NCBI RefSeq assembly: GCF_024172085.1
Contig: NZ_JAMZDZ010000001.1
Coordinates: 1 to 64,000, forward strand
DNA: 64,000 nt
Reading direction: 5' to 3'
Source of the DNA: Hamadaea flava
Lineage (GTDB): Bacteria; Actinomycetota; Actinomycetes; Mycobacteriales; Micromonosporaceae
Part shown: in pieces, positions 1 to 7,423 of the stretch
Position numbering within the stretch: position 1 is the first letter of the stretch
How the letters are laid out: each line of letters starts with the position of its first letter
Program-made: the position numbers and the translations under genes
Notes under the pieces: model-generated
Databases searched by the model: none
What the model was told of the DNA's origin: nothing
What the model saw: only the letters and a program-made list of their open reading frames with translations

Positions 1-2
1 CC

Positions 3-353
3 GAGATCGGGCAAGCGGGCGTGGACGTGCTCCGCCGGGTGTTCCCGCAGGCGCCGGTGCCACCGCCGGGAGTCTCCGTCCTCGACGGATACCAGGGGAT
101 GTACGCGAAGTTCGCCGCGGCCGCGCTGGAGACCGGCCGATTCGCCGAACCCCAGCCGTTCCGCGTCGACTGGGAGCGGCAGTACGCCCGCGACGAATGG
201 CTGGAGCAGCTGCCGACCTCCGGCGGCCTGACCCGGCTCGCCCCCGAGCAGCTGGCCGAGGTGCTGGCCGCGGTCGGGGCGGCGATCGACGAACAGGGCG
301 GCGCCTTCACGATGCGATACGCGACCGTCGGGTTCACCGCCGTGCGGAACTAA
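3..353 (+). CDS. Class I SAM-dependent methyltransferase, C-terminal part
   Basis: The reading frame is open to the left edge, so this is the 3' end of a gene and no true start is visible. About 116 residues remain. They resemble the C-terminal half of class I SAM-dependent methyltransferases: a helix ending YARDEWLEQLP, then TSGGLTRLAPEQLAEVL, and a last strand FTMRYATVGFTAVR. The SAM-binding glycine loop would lie upstream of the window, so the substrate cannot be judged. The stop codon overlaps by 4 bases the end of the convergent TetR gene. The family call is by similarity of the tail only. Confidence 0.6.
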   Translation, partial: EIGQAGVDVLRRVFPQAPVPPPGVSVLDGYQGMYAKFAAAALETGRFAEPQPFRVDWERQYARDEWLEQLPTSGGLTRLAPEQLAEVLAAVGAAIDEQGGAFTMRYATVGFTAVRN

Positions 354-1054
354 CCGCCGATCCCCGTCAGGACCCGTTCCAGGCCGTACTGGAAGAGGCG
401 GTCGAAGCGGTCGTCCGCGTGCGGCGTGGCCGCCTCCAGCATGATCCGGCTGAGCTGCGGATACCGTCCACTGCCGATGATGGACTCGCCGTACGCGCTC
501 TGGGTGTCCAGCCAGCCGCGCAGGTCCTGGCCGGAGCGCCGGGCGGCCTCCCGTTCGGCGAGTTCCTCGATGACCTGGCCCCGGACGAAGGTCAGCACGG
601 TCTGTACGCGCAGCAGCGTCTCGTCGGCGGACAGCCCGAGCCCGGTCAGGGTGGCGTACGTGGCCTCCTGCCAGGCCAGACCGTTCGGGCCGAGGGACGG
701 CCGGGTGGCCGGCAGCCCGGCCAGCCAGGGGTGCCGCAACGCCAGTTCGCGTTGGGCGACCGCCACCGCCGACACGTCCGCCCGCCAGTCGCCGCTCGGC
801 TCGGGTGGCTGGGCTTCGCCGAGTACCGCGTCCACCATCAGGTCGAACAGCTCGTCCTTGTTCGTGATGTATCGATAGAGCGTGGCCGGGCCCGTGCCCA
901 GCTCGGCGGCGACGCGGCGCAGCGACACGCCGTCCAGGCCCTCCGCGTCGGCCAGCCGGACCGCCGTCGCGGCGATGTCCGTACGCCGGTGGGTGGGCCG
1001 AGGGCCCCGGGCGCCCCGCTCGGGACGCAGCCAGATCGGTTCGGTCACGCTCAT
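350..1054 (-). CDS. TetR/AcrR family transcriptional regulator
   Basis: About 234 residues. An N-terminal helix-turn-helix (roughly residues 25-75) carries the TetR pattern GVSLRRVAAELGTGPATLYR followed by NKDELFDLMVD. The rest is helical, like the TetR_C ligand and dimer domain. It diverges from the alpha/beta hydrolase gene across about 47 bases, so it probably represses that gene and itself in response to a small ligand. Three starts are possible. ATG at 1054 is used here. GTG at 1057 is also in frame. GTG at 1048 has the best-spaced Shine-Dalgarno (GAGGTGA). The 3' end overlaps the convergent methyltransferase stop by 4 bases. Confidence 0.85.
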   Translation of the reverse strand: MSVTEPIWLRPERGARGPRPTHRRTDIAATAVRLADAEGLDGVSLRRVAAELGTGPATLYRYITNKDELFDLMVDAVLGEAQPPEPSGDWRADVSAVAVAQRELALRHPWLAGLPATRPSLGPNGLAWQEATYATLTGLGLSADETLLRVQTVLTFVRGQVIEELAEREAARRSGQDLRGWLDTQSAYGESIIGSGRYPQLSRIMLEAATPHADDRFDRLFQYGLERVLTGIGG

Positions 1055-1064
1055 CACCTCATTA

Positions 1065-1094
1065 TTGCGATCACTGTACGCGGTAAGCTAGCCT
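1065..1094 (+). promoter_or_regulatory. Leaderless promoter of the alpha/beta hydrolase, TetR control region
   Basis: TTGCGA at 1065-1070 and TAGCCT at 1089-1094 are 18 bases apart. The -10 box ends 7 bases before the ATG at 1102, which is the actinobacterial leaderless arrangement. It lies in the divergent gap with the TetR gene, the expected place for its operator. No clear palindrome was found by eye. Confidence 0.5.
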
Positions 1095-1101
1095 CGGCAT
1101 T

Positions 1102-1953
1102 ATGCGAACAGCGTTCTCAGTTTCTCGCGAGTCGACCACCTCCGCCGACGGCACCGTCATCGGATACCGCCGTCTCGGCTCCGGACCGCCCGTTCTGGTG
1201 CTGCACGGCAGCATGCAAGCGGCACAGCACATGATGCGGCTGGCGTACGCGCTCGCCGACGACTTCACGGTGGACGTCGTCGACCGGCGCGGACGCGGCG
1301 ACAGCGGACCGCACGGCAACGCGTACCAGTTGGCCCGCGAGATCGAGGACGTCGCAGCCGTCGCCGAGGCGACCGGCGCGACCCGGATCTTCGGCCTGAG
1401 TTCTGGTGGCCTGGTCACCCTGTATGCCGCGCGTAGCCTCCCGCAGCTGGACCGGGTGGCCGTCTACGAGCCGCCGCTGTCGGTGAACGGTTCCGCGCCC
1501 ACCGCGTGGCTCGACCGTTTCGACCGGGAGATCGCCGCCGCCGAACCCGCCAAGGCGATGATCACCGCGCTCAAGTCGCTGGGCGTCGACCCGCTGTTCA
1601 CGCGGCTGCCTCGCCCGATGCTGGACCTGGTCATGCCGTTGGCGGTCCGCATGCAGCGCGACGTCCCCGACGGCGACGTGCCGATCATGACCCTGATCCC
1701 GACCATGCACTACGACATCAGCCTGATCAACGAGACTGCCGACACCGTGCACGAACTCGCCCAGCTCGATGCCCGCGTGCTGCTGCTGGGCGGCACCCGC
1801 AGCCCGCAGTACCTCGCGACCGCGCTCGACGCGCTGGCGGCGACCATCCCCGGCGCCGAGCAGCGGATGCTGCCGGGCCTCGGCCACTCCGGGCCTGACG
1901 AGGACGGAAAGCCCGAAGTGGTGGCCGAGGTGCTGCGCACGTTCTTCCGCTAA
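1102..1953 (+). CDS. Alpha/beta hydrolase
   Basis: 283 residues, a usual length for single-domain alpha/beta hydrolases. The oxyanion loop HGSM follows strand 3 near residue 35. The DRRGRGDSGP turn follows near residue 61. The nucleophile elbow GLSSG places the serine near residue 100. The catalytic histidine is most likely in GLGHSGPDED near residue 262. No signal peptide, so cytoplasmic. It diverges from a TetR regulator and its end overlaps by 4 bases the convergent flavin reductase. The substrate is not evident; esters, lactones or haloalkanes are all possible in this fold. Confidence 0.85.
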   Translation: MRTAFSVSRESTTSADGTVIGYRRLGSGPPVLVLHGSMQAAQHMMRLAYALADDFTVDVVDRRGRGDSGPHGNAYQLAREIEDVAAVAEATGATRIFGLSSGGLVTLYAARSLPQLDRVAVYEPPLSVNGSAPTAWLDRFDREIAAAEPAKAMITALKSLGVDPLFTRLPRPMLDLVMPLAVRMQRDVPDGDVPIMTLIPTMHYDISLINETADTVHELAQLDARVLLLGGTRSPQYLATALDALAATIPGAEQRMLPGLGHSGPDEDGKPEVVAEVLRTFFR

Positions 1954-2540
1954 GCCGTTTCAGCGCGGAAGTTGTGCCCTAGTCGGTCACCCAGCCCGAA
2001 ATAATGCCGGAAGTTGTAGATCAGCGGACTCCACTTCCGCGGATCGACGTGGTCGGTGCCGGGCACGACGATATCCGGATCGGCGTGCACGGCCACCACG
2101 CTCGCCTGCGCGATGAGGAAGTCGTCGGTGGCGTTGTAGCTGGTCGCCTCGACCAGCGCCTCCAACTGCAGCGGGCACTCCGCCACTCGCGGCGGGCGTA
2201 CCTTGACCGACGGGACCGCGGTCAACCCGGCCGCGCCGAACTTGTCGCGCTCGTGCCGGTAGGCGGCCTGCTTGTGGTCCGGCACCGGCCACGCGCCGGT
2301 CAGGTCCGCGAGCCGCTCCACGGCGGCCCATTGCCGCGGCCCAGGGACGTTGATCACCACTTCCGGCCGTTTCGCCAAGTTGTACGCCGTATGCCCGGCC
2401 GGTCCCAGGCCCAGGACGAGGGTGTGCCCGAGTGCCCAGGCCGACGAGTTCGGGGCGAGATTGGCGCTGCCGTCGCCGTTCTCGCTGGACAGCAGCACGA
2501 CCGGAGTGCCGAAATACAGAATCTTCGGGGCGATGATCAT
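1950..2540 (-). CDS. Flavin reductase family protein (flavoredoxin-like)
   Basis: 196 residues matching the FMN-binding split-barrel of the flavin reductase-like family. Features include an N-terminal PVVLLSSENGDGSANLAPNS segment, GPAGHTAYNL, the VVINVPG strand and a C-terminal PLIYNFRHYFGLG. Such proteins bind FMN and reduce it, or transfer reducing equivalents, in the cytoplasm. The gene diverges from an ArsR-like regulator 66 bases away. Its own -10 box (TAGCGT, 2548-2553) is 7 bases from the ATG, so the message is probably leaderless. The physiological partner is unknown. Confidence 0.8.
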   Translation of the reverse strand: MIIAPKILYFGTPVVLLSSENGDGSANLAPNSSAWALGHTLVLGLGPAGHTAYNLAKRPEVVINVPGPRQWAAVERLADLTGAWPVPDHKQAAYRHERDKFGAAGLTAVPSVKVRPPRVAECPLQLEALVEATSYNATDDFLIAQASVVAVHADPDIVVPGTDHVDPRKWSPLIYNFRHYFGLGDRLGHNFRAETA

Positions 2541-2547
2541 GCCGGCG

Positions 2548-2553
2548 ACGCTA
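2548..2553 (-). promoter_or_regulatory. Leaderless -10 box of the flavin reductase gene
   Basis: TAGCGT on the minus strand, 7 bases before the ATG at 2540. It sits in the gap shared with the divergent ArsR-like regulator. Confidence 0.45.
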
Positions 2554-2605
2554 ACCCCGGTACGCTTCGGCGCCGGCCGAACCGTCGCCGCGGCATCATT
2601 GCCCT

Positions 2606-3283
2606 ATGACCACGCCTGACCTGGCCGGATTCGCCGCCCTGCTGGCCGACCGTACGCGGGCCGGCTTCTGTCTGGCGCTGCTGGACGGCCGGGCCTGGAC
2701 CGTCTCCGAATTGGCCCGCCACACCGGGGTGGCCGCGTCGACCGCCACCGAACACGTGCACCGGCTCGTCGATGGCGGCATCCTCGTCGAGCAGCGCCAG
2801 GGGCGGCACCGCTACGTCCGGATCCGCGACGAACAGACCGCCGCCCTGATCGAAGCGATGGCGCAAGCCGCCCCGAAGATCCGCGTACCGGTCCGGGGGC
2901 TGGCCGACGACCGGCGCGGCAAAGCCCTGGCGTACGCGCGCACCTGCTACGACCACCTCGCCGGTACGCTCGGCGTCACCATCGCCCAGGCCATGACCGA
3001 ACACGGCTTCGTCACCTGGACCGACGGCCCCCAGCTCACCGAACCGGGCACCGCCTGGCTCACCGACCTCGGCGTCGTCCTCCCCGCCCCCTCCCGGCGA
3101 CCACCACTGCGCGGCTGTCTGGATTGGACAGAGCGCGTCGAGCACCTCGGCGGCGCGATCGGCGCCGCGATCTGCGCGTACGCCAAATCCGACGGCTGGG
3201 TCGTCCCGATCGGCACCAGCCGCGCGCTCGCGGTGACCGATCGCGGCCGGGCCGTCCTCGCCCCCTGGGGCGCCATCCCCTGA
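2606..3283 (+). CDS. ArsR-like winged-helix transcriptional regulator
   Basis: 225 residues. The N-terminal 80 form a winged helix: FCLALLDGRAWTVSELARHT, then TGVAASTATEHVHRLVDGGI with the recognition helix, then a wing QRQGRHRYVRI. This is the ArsR/SmtB pattern. The remaining 140 or so residues are not a metal-binding ArsR tail; no CxC metal site is visible, so a metal sensor is unlikely. It diverges from the flavin reductase gene and may control it. The ATG at 2606 has CATCAT 6 bases upstream as a weak -10 box. Confidence 0.75.
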   Translation: MTTPDLAGFAALLADRTRAGFCLALLDGRAWTVSELARHTGVAASTATEHVHRLVDGGILVEQRQGRHRYVRIRDEQTAALIEAMAQAAPKIRVPVRGLADDRRGKALAYARTCYDHLAGTLGVTIAQAMTEHGFVTWTDGPQLTEPGTAWLTDLGVVLPAPSRRPPLRGCLDWTERVEHLGGAIGAAICAYAKSDGWVVPIGTSRALAVTDRGRAVLAPWGAIP

Positions 3284-3313
3284 CACCATGCGACCTGGCC
3301 GATCATGGCGGGC

Positions 3314-3319
3314 TACGGT
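3314..3319 (+). promoter_or_regulatory. Possible leaderless -10 box of the small gene at 3325
   Basis: TACGGT ends 5 bases before the ATG at 3325, slightly closer than the other leaderless sites in this window. Confidence 0.3.
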
Positions 3320-3324
3320 GTGAC

Positions 3325-3630
3325 ATGGCCGCAATCGCCGTCACCAATGACTCGGCAGGATGGCTCGTACTGTGGATCGAGCCCTACGGTGAGGATCGCT
3401 GGCTCCGGCCGAGGGAGACGTTCGTCGTACGCACCGACTACTCCGGCGACGAGCCGCCCTTTTCCATTCAGTATTGGGTGAACGCCGACGATCGTGCTGC
3501 CGGTATCGAGAACGTCACCGTGGTTGTCGACGAGGGCTTCTACCAGGGGGTCGTCGACGATGAAGGCCGCCTCGTCGAATGCGGTCATCAGCGGCCCGCC
3601 GAGATCGAAGCGAAATGGCGGGCGAGGTAG
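3325..3630 (+). CDS. Hypothetical protein, 101 residues
   Basis: A small acidic protein, probably beta-rich, with segments WLVLWIEPYGEDRWL, RETFVVRTDYSG and FSIQYWVNADD. It has no cysteine pair, signal peptide or membrane segment. I do not recognise a family. Codon use is coding-like, with third positions mostly G or C. The same frame stays open upstream to 3124, but that part overlaps the ArsR-like gene; the ATG at 3325 with a -10 box just upstream is the better start. It is convergent with the DinB gene 138 bases downstream. Confidence 0.6.
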   Translation: MAAIAVTNDSAGWLVLWIEPYGEDRWLRPRETFVVRTDYSGDEPPFSIQYWVNADDRAAGIENVTVVVDEGFYQGVVDDEGRLVECGHQRPAEIEAKWRAR

Positions 3631-3768
3631 GCGGACTGGCGTCGGTCAGGTCCGAGGGGTAGCGGCGCTCACGCGACATTGGACCACTATGGACGATCAG
3701 CCTGACGCCGCAACCCTGACACCAGCCTTGCGAAGTCCGGTGTGTTCCCCGAGCTGCTCCACCCCGAG

Positions 3769-4266
3769 CTATTCGCCGGTTGCACCATCGATGCGCTGCC
3801 GAAGCAGGTCGGCGTGGCCGTTGTGGCGGGCGTATTCCTCGATCAGGTGCGCAAGCACGTAGCGCATGGTCACCTCAGAGCCGTCGGAGTAGCGCAACAC
3901 GTCAGCGAGCGTCCGGGCCGCGACGATGCGCCGCGATTCGTCGACCTTGGCCCGCCAGGCCGCCAGCCCGGCCGCCACGTCAGCCGAGTCGACGTCATTG
4001 AAGGAAGCGTCGTAGCCTTCATAGATGACCGTCGGCTCCCGACCGTCCCACTCGGCCAGCCAACCCTCCTCGACGCCCGTCAGGTGGCGTACCAGGCCGA
4101 TCAGCGACAGCGTCGCGGGCTCCACCGCGCGGAGGCGAAGCTGGTCGTCGGTCAGCCCGGCGCACTTCCACATCAGCGTGGCGCGATGGTTGTCCAGCAT
4201 CGTGGTGAGCAGTTCGCGCTCGCCAAGCTGGTACATGTCGTCGGGGATGGCCCGGTCGGGGTTCAT
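3769..4266 (-). CDS. DinB family protein (DUF664)
   Basis: 165 residues. It has the DinB/DUF664 four-helix pattern: LTTMLDNHRATLMWKCAGLTD, then SLIGLVRHLTGVEEGWL with the first metal-site histidine, and YVLAHLIEEYARHNGHADLL near the C-terminus with further histidines. These proteins often bind a divalent metal, and some are thiol-dependent transferases (mycothiol or bacillithiol); no specific reaction can be assigned. The ATG at 4266 is preceded at 6 bases by TATAGT, a strong leaderless -10 box. A longer open frame to 4467 lacks coding character. Confidence 0.8.
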   Translation of the reverse strand: MNPDRAIPDDMYQLGERELLTTMLDNHRATLMWKCAGLTDDQLRLRAVEPATLSLIGLVRHLTGVEEGWLAEWDGREPTVIYEGYDASFNDVDSADVAAGLAAWRAKVDESRRIVAARTLADVLRYSDGSEVTMRYVLAHLIEEYARHNGHADLLRQRIDGATGE

Positions 4267-4272
4267 CGCGTG

Positions 4273-4278
4273 ACTATA
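4273..4278 (-). promoter_or_regulatory. Leaderless -10 box of the DinB gene
   Basis: TATAGT on the minus strand, 6 bases before the ATG at 4266. It is one of the best matches in the window. Confidence 0.5.
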
Positions 4279-4612
4279 CCGGCGAGGCGGCCGGTCCGAT
4301 GAAGGCCGAGCCATCAGCCAAAGGGCTCGGCGTTCGATGAACCAGCCCTTCTCGAACACGGTCTTAGCCCGATGACCGCTGCCTGTTGCGCGCCCGTGGT
4401 GTGCGATTTCTGGCCGTTTCGCAAGATCATGCGCCGAAGGTCTGCGCTCAGCGGCCGTTTCGCGCATACGGCGGGCGCATGCTCACGGAATCGGACCCGA
4501 AATCGCATCTGTAGGGCGCATTGCGGCGCGTGTCGCTTGTGGACTTTTGGGTGGTTGGATCGTGGCACATTCTCGTGACCTTGACCCCCTGGAAGGTGTC
4601 GTACCTTCGTTC
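4279..4612. other. Intergenic region without a convincing gene
   Basis: A stretch between divergent DinB and HNH genes, less GC-rich than its surroundings. It holds two direct copies of GGCCGTTTCGC (about 4411 and 4452) and several short open frames that lack third-position GC bias and show no recognisable protein. No hairpin terminator is expected or seen, since both flanking genes read outward. Confidence 0.4.
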
Positions 4613-4618
4613 TAATGT
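4613..4618 (+). promoter_or_regulatory. Leaderless -10 box of the HNH endonuclease gene
   Basis: TAATGT, 6 bases before the ATG at 4625. A TTGACC lies at 4581-4586, but its spacing is too long for a classical -35 partner. Confidence 0.4.
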
Positions 4619-4624
4619 TGATCC

Positions 4625-6013
4625 ATGGGCGGGGTGTTGGTGCAGGTGGAGGCGGATGTCGCCGAGCTGGCGGCTGGTCCCCTGTGGACACTTTCGGACG
4701 CCGAGATCACCGACGAAGTACGGCGCGTTCATGCCGTGATCCAGCAGCTGTCCGGCCGACTGCTGACGTTGATCGGCACGGCGGACAGTCGCGAGATCCC
4801 CTATAACGCCGGTGCGACCGGCACGGCGAACTGGCTGACATTTCTGCTGGCCATGCGCCATCGGGACGCCGTCGCGTGGACCAAACTCGCCCAGCTCTTA
4901 CCCGAGACGCCCGTGGCCGAGGAAGCGCTCGCCGCTGGGCGGGTCAATGTCGAGCAGGCGCGGGTGATCGCCAAGACGGTGCACGACCTGCCGTCGGCGG
5001 TGGGTGAGATGGGCAAGGCGAAAGCCGCTGAGGTTTTGACGAAGCTGGCTGCCGACGATCGGCTGCGGCCGGAGGCGTTGGAGAACCACCGGTCGCAGAT
5101 CCTGGAACTGGTCGCACCGGAGATCGCCGAAGAACGCCTCCGCAAAGACCTGGAACGCGCCGAACGATCCGCCTACGAGCGACGTGACTTCACCCTCATC
5201 CCCTACGGCGAAGGCGAATACCGGATCCGCGGCGTCCTCGACGCCGAAGCAGCCGCGACCATCCGCACAGCACTCGATCCGCTATCCGGGCCGCGCAAGC
5301 CAGCGCCCACGGCTGCGGCCGCCCTCGGTGGCGGGTCGGCAGCGGGAGGCGCTGACGGAGGCGGCGCAGGCGGCGGCGAATACCGCGCGGACGCCGTAGA
5401 CGGAGACCGCGCCCCAGCTCGGGTGCTGCCGGGCGAGCCGGATCTACGCTCGGCCGGGGCCCGGCGGGCTGACGCCCTCGTCGAGATATGCCAGCGGATC
5501 ATGAACGCCGGTGAGCTGCCCGACAACGGTGGCGAGAAGCCGCACCTGACGATCACCCTGCCGTGGGACGCGCTCCAAGCCAAGGTCGGCGCCGGGCTGC
5601 TGGACACCGGCGACCTGCTCACCCCGGAGACCGTGCGACGGCTAGCGTGCGACGCGATGATCATCCCAGCCGTGCTAGGCGGTGACGGGCAGGTGCTTGA
5701 CGTCGGCCGCGCCCGCAGGCTTATCGACGGGCCGCTGCGTCGTGCGCTTGTGTTGCGGGACAAGGGATGTGCGTTTCCGGGCTGCGACCGGCCACCCCAG
5801 TGGTCCCACGGCCACCACATCCGATCATGGGCAGATGGCGGAAGTACCTGCCTGGCCAACTCCGTGCTGCTCTGCGGATTCCACCACCGCGAGATTCACC
5901 ACGGGCACTGGGAAGTCCGCATGAGACCCGACGGATTCCCCGAATTCCTCCCACCGACCTTCGTCGACCCACAACGAAGACCAGTCCGCAACACCCTCCA
6001 CCGGAGATGCTGA
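4625..6013 (+). CDS. DUF222 / HNH endonuclease domain protein (13E12-type)
   Basis: 462 residues with the layout of the actinobacterial 13E12-like family. A DUF222 region (roughly residues 20-300) is followed by a C-terminal HNH nuclease module with CAFPGC, HGHHIRSWADGG and LLCGFHHREIHHG. The paired cysteines and histidines should bind zinc and a catalytic metal. A Gly/Ala-rich low-complexity segment (about residues 235-260) separates the halves. Members are present in many copies in actinobacteria; a role in DNA breakage or mobility is supposed but not established. No inverted repeats or duplications flank it, so I do not call a mobile element. Confidence 0.85.
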   Translation: MGGVLVQVEADVAELAAGPLWTLSDAEITDEVRRVHAVIQQLSGRLLTLIGTADSREIPYNAGATGTANWLTFLLAMRHRDAVAWTKLAQLLPETPVAEEALAAGRVNVEQARVIAKTVHDLPSAVGEMGKAKAAEVLTKLAADDRLRPEALENHRSQILELVAPEIAEERLRKDLERAERSAYERRDFTLIPYGEGEYRIRGVLDAEAAATIRTALDPLSGPRKPAPTAAAALGGGSAAGGADGGGAGGGEYRADAVDGDRAPARVLPGEPDLRSAGARRADALVEICQRIMNAGELPDNGGEKPHLTITLPWDALQAKVGAGLLDTGDLLTPETVRRLACDAMIIPAVLGGDGQVLDVGRARRLIDGPLRRALVLRDKGCAFPGCDRPPQWSHGHHIRSWADGGSTCLANSVLLCGFHHREIHHGHWEVRMRPDGFPEFLPPTFVDPQRRPVRNTLHRRC

Positions 6014-6030
6014 GCCGCTAGTAGCGTGGG

Positions 6031-6324
6031 TCAGTAATGCAAACCACGCTGAAGCGGGCTTGGCGGCCGCAGGACCCAGCGGGCCCGATCCAGGACCTCC
6101 ACCTCGTACGTCTCGCATGGATTGCCATCGCCCCACCTGCTTTCAGCTTCCCCATACTGGAGCCGCGCGAGGGCGACGCTCACGGGCACCCGCTGCTCGC
6201 TTCGCAAAAGCTTGAGGAAGGCGCCGACGAACGCGGCGCCGCTGGAGGGCTTCACCAATTCCGCGCGGGCGGCCTCCAACTCCGACGTGTCGAGCGAAAC
6301 CGGGTCCCAGTAGTAGGTCGTCAC
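6031..6324 (-). CDS. Hypothetical protein, 97 residues
   Basis: A short reading frame with coding-like composition beginning VTTYYWDPVSLDTSELE and ending VLRPPSPLQRGLHY. The middle contains LLRSEQRVPVSVALARLQYGE and an acidic strand TYEVEVLDRARWVL. No family is recognised. The start at GTG 6324 is chosen because the upstream extension of the frame (to 6483) is low-complexity Ala/Ser/Pro and overlaps the aldo/keto reductase. No good Shine-Dalgarno was seen, so existence is moderately uncertain. It is convergent with the HNH gene, 17 bases away. Confidence 0.4.
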   Translation of the reverse strand: MTTYYWDPVSLDTSELEAARAELVKPSSGAAFVGAFLKLLRSEQRVPVSVALARLQYGEAESRWGDGNPCETYEVEVLDRARWVLRPPSPLQRGLHY

Positions 6325-6403
6325 GCGGGCAAGCGAGGCACAGGCGCCAGCGGCACACTCACCCTCCGTGCTACACCTCGCTGCGCCAGACGCGCGCCCT
6401 GGG

Positions 6404-7423
6404 TCAGCGGCCGTCGACCCGGCGGCCGGCTTCGCCGAAGACCCAGTCGCTGGTCTGGGCGATGAACTCGGTGGGGAAGCCAACGGAGAAGTCGGCGGCT
6501 TCGGTCAGACGGCGTACGACTTCGTCGGGGAGAGTGAGGTCGAGCGCGCCGAGATTGTCGGCGAGCTGGGTGACGGACCGCGCGCCGATGATGGGGTGCA
6601 CGGCCTGGGAGCGGGCACGGACCCAGGCCAGCGCGACCTGTGACGGGGTGGCGCCGAGGTCGTCGGCGGCCTGCTGGACCGCGCGGGCGACGGTGTGGTC
6701 GCGCTCGGACAGGTTGGCCGAGTTGAGGCGGCTGGAGGCGGCGGCGGTCCCGGTCGTGTACTTACCGGACAGGATGCCGCCGGCGAGCGGGCTCCACGCG
6801 GCGACGGTCATTCCGGTGGCCTCGGCCATCGGCAACAGTTCGCGTTCGATGTCGCGGTTGAGCAGGCTGTAGGGGACTTGCAAACCGGCGAACGGCGTCC
6901 AGCCTCGCCACTGGGCCAGCACGTTGGCGCGGGCGACGACCCAGGCCGGTGCGTCGGAGATGCCGATGTAGAGCACTTTTCCGGCGCGGATGACGTCGTC
7001 GAGGGCCCGCATGGTCTCCTCGACCGGCGTGTGGCGATCCCAGAGGTGCACCCAGTAGACGTCCACATAGTCGGTGCGCAGTCGCCGCAGGCTGGTCTCC
7101 AGGGACCGGACCAGGTTCTTGCGATGGTTGCCGGCCGCGTTGGGATCGGCGCTGTTGCGGGAGACGGTGTATTTGGTCGCCAGCACGAAGTCGTCCCGTC
7201 GGCCGTCGAGCAGTTCGCCCAGGAACTCTTCGCTCGCGCCGCCGCGATAGTTGACCGCCGTGTCGACGACGTTGCCGCCGGCCTCGGCGTAATGGTCGAG
7301 GATCCGGCGGCACTCGTCCAGCGGTGCGCCGACGCCGCCCTGCTCGCCGAAGGTCATCGCGCCGAGGAAGGCTTCCGAGACGCGAAGGCCGGTGTTGCCG
7401 AACAGGCGGTAACGCATGATCAT
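6404..7423 (-). CDS. Aldo/keto reductase
   Basis: 339 residues, the usual length for NADPH-dependent aldo/keto reductases of the YghZ/Tas type. The N-terminus [17 protein letters not shown] is typical. The tetrad is visible as the Asp and Tyr of VVDTAVNYRGG, the Lys of FVLATKY and the His of VYWVHLWD. The NADP-binding tail appears as HPIIGARSVTQLADNLGAL. The start ATG (7423) overlaps the stop of the upstream GH95 gene by one base (TGATG), so the two are translationally coupled. A role in handling a released sugar is an inference from this coupling. Confidence 0.9.
   Translation of the reverse strand: MIMRYRLFGNTGLRVSEAFLGAMTFGEQGGVGAPLDECRRILDHYAEAGGNVVDTAVNYRGGASEEFLGELLDGRRDDFVLATKYTVSRNSADPNAAGNHRKNLVRSLETSLRRLRTDYVDVYWVHLWDRHTPVEETMRALDDVIRAGKVLYIGISDAPAWVVARANVLAQWRGWTPFAGLQVPYSLLNRDIERELLPMAEATGMTVAAWSPLAGGILSGKYTTGTAAASSRLNSANLSERDHTVARAVQQAADDLGATPSQVALAWVRARSQAVHPIIGARSVTQLADNLGALDLTLPDEVVRRLTEAADFSVGFPTEFIAQTSDWVFGEAGRRVDGR

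Noticed and set aside
4560-4624. SOS (LexA-like) box before the HNH endonuclease gene
   Set aside because: The sequence TCGTACCTTCGTTCTAAT looks suggestive, as 13E12-type genes often have such boxes, but it is not an inverted repeat and does not fit TCGAAC-N4-GTTCGA.
4314-4691. Minus-strand frame of 125 codons between DinB and HNH genes
   Set aside because: It overlaps the HNH start, lacks third-position GC bias and codes an Arg/Pro-rich sequence of no known kind.
4625-6013. HNH gene as part of a mobile element
   Set aside because: No inverted repeats, intron structure, integrase or target duplication around it; the 13E12-type family is widely resident in actinobacterial chromosomes.
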